In this document: piece after piece, positions 59,097 through 64,000 of the stretch
Numbering within the stretch: the first letter of the stretch is position 1
Layout of the letters: every line of letters starts with the position of its first letter
NCBI GenBank assembly: GCA_030426725.1
Contig: JAUHXZ010000001.1
Span: forward strand, 62,001 to 126,000
Length of the DNA stretch: 64,000 bases
Origin: Actinomycetes bacterium
Lineage (GTDB): Bacteria > Actinomycetota > Actinomycetes > Propionibacteriales > Propionibacteriaceae
Reading direction: 5' to 3'
Position numbers and translations under genes: made by a program
Notes under the pieces: generated by a model
Databases searched by the model: none
What the model saw: only the letters and a program-made list of their open reading frames with translations
Told to the model about the DNA's origin: nothing

Positions 59097-59996
59097 TCAG
59101 CGGGCGAGCGTGGCCGCCACGTGCCGACGCCTGCCCGCCACGAGGACGTCGGAGGCGAACAGCGCCACCGCGGCCCAGACGAGGATGAAGCCCGCCCAGC
59201 GCGCCGCCGGCATCGGTTCGTCGAAGATCAGCCAGCCGACGAGAAACTGTCCGATGGGCGCCAGGTACTGCAGCATCGCGACGGTGACCATCGACACTCG
59301 GCGCGCGGCCGCGGCGAACAGCAGCAGTGGAACGGCTGTCACGATGCCGGTCGTGACCAGTAGCGCGGTGTAGCCGCCGGTCGCGGTGCTCTGTCCGGTG
59401 AGGATCAGGTAGGAGATGTAGACGAGCGCGATCGGCGCGACGGCGCCGGTCTCGACGGCCAGGCCCGGCAGGGCGCCGGCGGAGCGGCCCGCCAGCTTCT
59501 TGACCAGCGAGTAGGTGCCGAACGAGGCGGCCAGCGTCAGCGAGATCCACGGCACCTTCCCGTAGCCCACCACCATGACCACCACCGACGCGGCGCCGAA
59601 CGCCATCGCGGCCCACTGCAACGGGCGGAGCCGCTCCTTGAGCACGACGATGCCCATCGCCGCCACCGCGAGGGGATTGATGAAGTAGCCGAGCGCCGCC
59701 TCGAGGGTCCTCTCGGTCATGACGGCGTAGATATAGGTGCCCCAGTTGACGACGATGAGGGCGCCGGCGACCGCCAGGGTGGTCAGGAGCCGCCGGTCGG
59801 CGAAGATCCGGCGTAGCTCGCCCCACTGCCCGAGGACCGTGAGCAGCACCAGGCAGAAGATCAGGGACCAGAGAGCGCGGTGCGCGACCACCTCGACGGC
59901 GCCGGATCGGCCGAACAGCTGGAAGAACAGGGGGAACAGCCCCCACATGACGTAGGCCGCGAGCCCGTAGCCCAGACCTACCCTCTCGTCGCGCAC
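59097..59996 (-). CDS. rarD: RarD/EamA family transporter
   Basis: A 299-residue membrane protein with ten predicted helices. GYGLAAYVMWGLFPLFFQLF at the N-terminus and NWGTYIYAVMTERTLEAALG are RarD landmarks. EamA transporters export metabolites; the RarD substrate is not established. GTG start at 59996. It lies on the same strand as the ABC-F gene, 46 nt apart. Confidence 0.88.
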   Translation of the reverse strand: MRDERVGLGYGLAAYVMWGLFPLFFQLFGRSGAVEVVAHRALWSLIFCLVLLTVLGQWGELRRIFADRRLLTTLAVAGALIVVNWGTYIYAVMTERTLEAALGYFINPLAVAAMGIVVLKERLRPLQWAAMAFGAASVVVMVVGYGKVPWISLTLAASFGTYSLVKKLAGRSAGALPGLAVETGAVAPIALVYISYLILTGQSTATGGYTALLVTTGIVTAVPLLLFAAAARRVSMVTVAMLQYLAPIGQFLVGWLIFDEPMPAARWAGFILVWAAVALFASDVLVAGRRRHVAATLAR

Positions 59997-60028
59997 CGGG
60001 CGAGCCTATACCCGGCGTCGACGGGCCC

Positions 60029-60856
60029 CTACAGGCGGCCGAGGAAGTCCAGGATCGCACCCTCCCACTGCTGCTTGTGCGAGACGTTGGAGCCATGTGG
60101 TCCGCCCTCGATGACGACCAGTTCCGCGCCGTCGACGTAGTCGGGAAGGCGGCGGCTGGACGCGTCGATGGGCACGTTGAGGTCGCCGTCGCCGTGGATC
60201 GCCAGCGTCGGCACCTTGATCGCCCGGCAGTCGGCGCGGAGGTCGGTGGCCCACAGCAGGATGGTCTGCACGGCGGTGCGGGGATCCGACCGGCGTCCGA
60301 TGGCGACCGCGGCCTGCCGGGTCTCCTCATCGACCTGCAGCCCGCCGTCGGCGCTGCTGTAGAAGTTGGTGACGAACTGGTCGACGAACCCGGGGTGGTC
60401 GGCGGCGCACTGCTCGGCCAGGCCCTGGAAACCGTCGATGGGCATCGCGCCGTCGGGGTTGTCGTCGGTGACGCACAGGGCGGGTGCGATCGACCCGGAG
60501 AAGATCGCGCCCGCGATCGGCTCCGAGCTGTGCCGGCTGAAGTACCTCGCCACTTCCCCTCCGCCCATGGAGAACCCGAGCAGCACGGCACCCCTCAGCG
60601 CAAGGTGTGAGACGACGGCCGCGAGGTCGTCGGCGAGGATGTCGTAGTCCACGTCGCCCGACGGCTTCCCCGAGCGCCCGAAGCCGCGGCGGTCGTAGGT
60701 GACGACCCGGTACCCGGCGTCGACGAAGGTGGGGATGTTGCCCGCGAACGCCTCGCCGGACAGCGGCCACCCGTGGACCAGTACGAGGGGGCGGCCCGTG
60801 CCGCCGGTGTCGGTGTAGTGCAGCGTGACGTTGTCGGCCGTGGTGAGAGTTGGCAT
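60029..60856 (-). CDS. Alpha/beta hydrolase (cofactor-free haloperoxidase type)
   Basis: A 275-residue alpha/beta hydrolase. VLVHGWPLSGEAF is the oxyanion-hole loop, YDRRGFGRSGKP follows, and LLGFSMGGGEVARY holds the nucleophile Ser96. The GFSMGGGE form is typical of non-heme chloroperoxidases and related esterases. The catalytic Asp and His are plausibly in the last third (TLAIHGDGDLNVP and EGGPHGSNVSH). The true substrate is unknown. Confidence 0.87.
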   Translation of the reverse strand: MPTLTTADNVTLHYTDTGGTGRPLVLVHGWPLSGEAFAGNIPTFVDAGYRVVTYDRRGFGRSGKPSGDVDYDILADDLAAVVSHLALRGAVLLGFSMGGGEVARYFSRHSSEPIAGAIFSGSIAPALCVTDDNPDGAMPIDGFQGLAEQCAADHPGFVDQFVTNFYSSADGGLQVDEETRQAAVAIGRRSDPRTAVQTILLWATDLRADCRAIKVPTLAIHGDGDLNVPIDASSRRLPDYVDGAELVVIEGGPHGSNVSHKQQWEGAILDFLGRL

Positions 60857-60944
60857 CGTCGCCTCCCTGAGCGTGTGGTGGTCTCGCTTCCGAGGCTAAC
60901 GCGCGTGTCGCCCGCCGTCAGCCGGTTGCCCCCGCTGAGCTTAG

Positions 60945-61991
<1,047 letters not shown>

Positions 61992-62058
61992 CCCCTCGAC
62001 CCTCGGCTCTCGTCCCGCAGCTCCGGGGTGGTCCCGTCGATGCCCTACGGTGATCGGC

Positions 62059-62736
62059 ATGGAACACCCCGACGCGACGCCGATCCGCGTCATGCTGGCC
62101 GAGGACGACCCCCTCGCTCAGCATGCGGTGGCGGCCTACCTCGGGCGCGCCCCGGACCTCGAGCTCGTGGGGACCGCGGCCGATGGTCCGGCGGCCCTCG
62201 ACCTGGCGGGAAGCTGCTCGCCAGACGTCGCCGTCGTCGACGTGAACCTCCCCCTACTCGACGGCATCCAGGTGACCGCGGCCCTGACTTCACGGCCCCG
62301 CCCCGTCCGCGTCGTGTGTTTCACGGCCCTGGGGGACGACAGGGTCCTCTACCGCGCCCTGCAGGCAGGCGCGTCGGGCTTCCTGCTGAAGTCGGACGCT
62401 CCCGGGCTGATTCTGCATGGGATCAGAAGTGCGTTCAGCGGCGACTCGCTCGTGTCGCCGAAACTCGTCGCCTCCCTGCTGGCGGCGCACCGAGCCCGTA
62501 GCGCACCCCCGCCTGGGCTCACCCAGGGAGACAAGGATCTACTCCGCCTTATCGGCGCGGGCCGCAGCAACGCCGAGATCGCCGACGAGCTCTGCCTCGC
62601 CACGAGCACCGTCAAGACGTACGTGAGCCGGCTACTGGGACGGCTCGAGCGGCCGAACCGCGCCGCGCTCGCCGCGCTCGCGCACGAATGGGGCCTCGTC
62701 GAGCCGGCTTCGACGAAAGTCGTTCCCCTCCGCTGA
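62059..62736 (+). CDS. Response regulator, NarL/LuxR family
   Basis: A 225-residue two-component regulator. The receiver domain has EDD (residues 15-17), the phosphoacceptor Asp61 in VVDVNLP, and Lys in GFLLKSD. The LuxR-type helix-turn-helix is near residues 153-215 (RLIGAGRSNAEIADELCLAT, then STVKTYVSRLLGRL). It is encoded just upstream of a small ORF and its likely partner kinase on the same strand. The target genes are unknown. A near-palindrome in the gap upstream of the small ORF is a candidate site for it. Confidence 0.93.
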   Translation: MEHPDATPIRVMLAEDDPLAQHAVAAYLGRAPDLELVGTAADGPAALDLAGSCSPDVAVVDVNLPLLDGIQVTAALTSRPRPVRVVCFTALGDDRVLYRALQAGASGFLLKSDAPGLILHGIRSAFSGDSLVSPKLVASLLAAHRARSAPPPGLTQGDKDLLRLIGAGRSNAEIADELCLATSTVKTYVSRLLGRLERPNRAALAALAHEWGLVEPASTKVVPLR

Positions 62737-62790
62737 CGAACGGCCAGACTTGACCGTCGCCTCGGGTTCCAGCCTCCCTTTCGCGCAGAT

Positions 62791-62807
62791 CTGAGCGATC
62801 GCCTCAG
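62791..62807 (+). promoter_or_regulatory. Near-palindrome upstream of the 52-codon ORF
   Basis: CTGAGCGATCGCCTCAG has complementary ends (CTGAG/CTCAG) around GCGATCGC. It lies 36-52 nt before the small ORF and 54 nt after the regulator stop. It may be an operator for the adjacent LuxR-type regulator or a weak hairpin. Confidence 0.35.
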
Positions 62808-62842
62808 CTAGCGTCTCGCTCGGATGTGAAGGGACGCCCACC

Positions 62843-63001
62843 ATGATCGATCAGCTCTCCGACCCCTGGGTCCTCGATGCGCTGGGCATCGGATCAGCAC
62901 TCGTCACCAACCGCTCGGCCATTCGGTCTGTCGCCCGTCGGATCGGCCCGCGCCACATCTGGTACTGCCTGCTGATCCCGTATCTCTGCCCCCACCGGTG
63001 A
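62843..63001 (+). CDS. 52-codon ORF between response regulator and kinase; possible peptide
   Basis: A 52-residue ORF that I do not recognise. GAAGGGA (62828-62834) sits 8 nt before the ATG. The product begins MIDQLSDPWVLDALGIGSAL, has a basic middle (RSVARRIGPRH, residues 28-38) and ends WYCLLIPYLCPHR, a hydrophobic stretch with Cys42 and Cys49. The stop overlaps the kinase GTG (GTGA), and the kinase start has no ribosome-binding site of its own, so translation of this ORF probably drives kinase translation. It could be a signalling or precursor peptide, a small membrane modulator of the kinase, or only a coupling leader. It has no clear signal peptide. Confidence 0.6.
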   Translation: MIDQLSDPWVLDALGIGSALVTNRSAIRSVARRIGPRHIWYCLLIPYLCPHR

Positions 63002-64000
63002 CCGTCCGCTTCCCCTCCGCGGGCCGGTGCTGGGATACGGCCCGCTGGGTCGAGCCGATCCTGGCCACGCTCGCGCTGGCATTCACCCTGGCCGTCCAGC
63101 CCGATCAGAGCCTCCCCGCACTCGTGTTGACGCTAGTCCTCTGCGTGGGCGCAGGCCTGGCCGGCTCTGCGCCGCGCCTGGCGACCGTGCTGACGGCGGG
63201 AGGGCTGCTCACTTTTCTGGCGCTGCCGCCGACCGAGGTGGGTGTCGGGGGGTTGGCCGCGTTCGTCAACGTCTTCGCTGCGGTCAGACTCGGCGGCCGG
63301 ACGGCAGTCCTACGCGTTCTCCTGCTCGGCGCGGCCATCTACGCCACCATGGCGTGGCACGCGTCGTCGTCGCTGCGCGAAAACCTCGTATCGCTGGCCT
63401 TCCTGCTCGCTCTCGGCTCCCTCGCCGTCGGGGCGGGCGTCGCGTGGCGCGTCGCGGCAGGACGGCTGGCAAGGGAGCGCACAACCGCCGACGAGCGGGT
63501 GATAACCCTCCGGACAGGGCTCGCGCGTGACCTCCACGACACAGCCGCTCAGGCACTGTCGCACGCGGCGATGCGCGCCCACCTGCTCGCCGCGGACCAG
63601 GCGCTCGCCCCCCACGCGAAGGAGGAGCTCACCAGCATCGCGGAGGAGTGCTCCGTCTCCGCTCACGAGCTTCGGAGGCTGCTCTCGACCCTCAGACAGC
63701 ACGACCGGCCCCCATGCAACCGGGCGGACGCCGCGACACTCGAGGCCTGTGTCAATACCCAGGCCCGCCGCCTCGCCGGCCATGGATTCACCGTCAACGC
63801 CGAGGTTCAAGTGGGCGCGATCTGCGAGGCCAGCGCCGCGACACTCACCAAGGTGACCCTCGAGGTGGCCACCAACATCATCAAGCACGGGGCGCCCGGC
63901 ACACGATGTCGAATCGCGATCACCGAGGAGGACTGTGAAGTCCTGGCCGTCTACAGCAACAGGATCTCCGAGGCAGCCCGCGTCAACCCCCAGGGACTCG
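62998..64000 (+). CDS. Sensor histidine kinase (HisKA_3 type), 3' end cut by window
   Basis: The 334 visible codons from the GTG at 62998 stay open to the window edge. The N-terminal 150 residues contain about five or six hydrophobic segments (such as ILATLALAFTLAV and LVSLAFLLALGSLAVGAGVA), a membrane sensor with no large outside domain. The dimerisation/phosphoacceptor region RDLHDTAAQALSHA places the phospho-His at residue 180 and is the HisKA_3 type that pairs with NarL/LuxR regulators. EVATNIIKHG (N293) is the start of the ATPase N-box; the G-boxes lie outside the window. The GTG overlaps the small ORF stop and lacks its own ribosome-binding site. Confidence 0.88.
   Translation, partial: MTVRFPSAGRCWDTARWVEPILATLALAFTLAVQPDQSLPALVLTLVLCVGAGLAGSAPRLATVLTAGGLLTFLALPPTEVGVGGLAAFVNVFAAVRLGGRTAVLRVLLLGAAIYATMAWHASSSLRENLVSLAFLLALGSLAVGAGVAWRVAAGRLARERTTADERVITLRTGLARDLHDTAAQALSHAAMRAHLLAADQALAPHAKEELTSIAEECSVSAHELRRLLSTLRQHDRPPCNRADAATLEACVNTQARRLAGHGFTVNAEVQVGAICEASAATLTKVTLEVATNIIKHGAPGTRCRIAITEEDCEVLAVYSNRISEAARVNPQGL

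Overview
The window is about 64 kb of chromosome from a high-GC Gram-positive bacterium. Gene families and order point to an actinomycete: RNase J, fabG-fabI (mabA-inhA type), an Rpf with DUF348 and G5 domains, DUF3099, DUF4081-GNAT, a DUF222/HNH gene, and rpsB-tsf-pyrH-frr-cdsA-rlmN. A Propionibacteriaceae-like organism is my inference; nothing here proves a genus. Most of the window is housekeeping DNA, with short runs of accessory sequence between the conserved blocks.

Layout. 1-5.0 kb: 5' end of rplU, RNase J, a GNAT, a BCCT osmolyte transporter and dapB. 5.0-11.6 kb: a 64-bp repeat, pnp with a strong terminator, a frameshifted putA, and rpsO. 11.7-23.0 kb: the translation/RNA cluster read leftward (rimP, nusA, then ylxR, infB, rbfA, truB, ribF). 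It is interrupted between nusA and ylxR by a membrane sulfatase, an Rpf and a small secreted protein. 23-31.5 kb: a DUF4439 lipoprotein, proS, DUF4081-GNAT, ispG, an iron-box-controlled DUF2218 gene, a site-2 protease, dxr and an APH-like kinase. 31.5-38.3 kb: gdhA, then rlmN, cdsA, frr, pyrH, tsf and rpsB. 38.4-43.1 kb: a two-domain M23 peptidase, a DUF222/HNH gene behind a possible LexA box, a repeat-rich gap with a 103-bp-period duplication, xerC and def. 43.1-52.6 kb: a SpoU methyltransferase, a PabB-PabC fusion, a BASS transporter, Band-7/NfeD/ABC genes, fabG-fabI, DUF3099-SURF1 and an RlmA-like methyltransferase. 52.6-62 kb: a GPH sugar transporter overlapping a GH13 glucosidase, a phosphohexomutase, an ABC-F ATPase, RarD, an alpha/beta hydrolase and a nitronate-monooxygenase-like enzyme. 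62-64 kb: a LuxR-type response regulator, an unannotated 52-codon ORF and a HisKA_3 histidine kinase cut by the window end.

How the genes work together. The leftward block couples transcription (NusA), initiation (IF-2), ribosome maturation (RimP, RbfA, RlmN, TruB) and RNA turnover (PNPase, RNase J). ispG, rseP and dxr join two MEP isoprenoid enzymes to an intramembrane protease. The GPH-GH13 pair looks like uptake and hydrolysis of an alpha-glucoside, with the nearby phosphohexomutase as a possible route for hexose phosphate.

The least ordinary element is at the right edge. The 52-residue peptide gene has its own ribosome-binding site, sits between a response regulator and its kinase, and overlaps the kinase by four bases (GTGA). 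It ends in a hydrophobic segment with two cysteines. It is a reasonable candidate for a signal, precursor or coupling peptide, but no function can be assigned from sequence alone.
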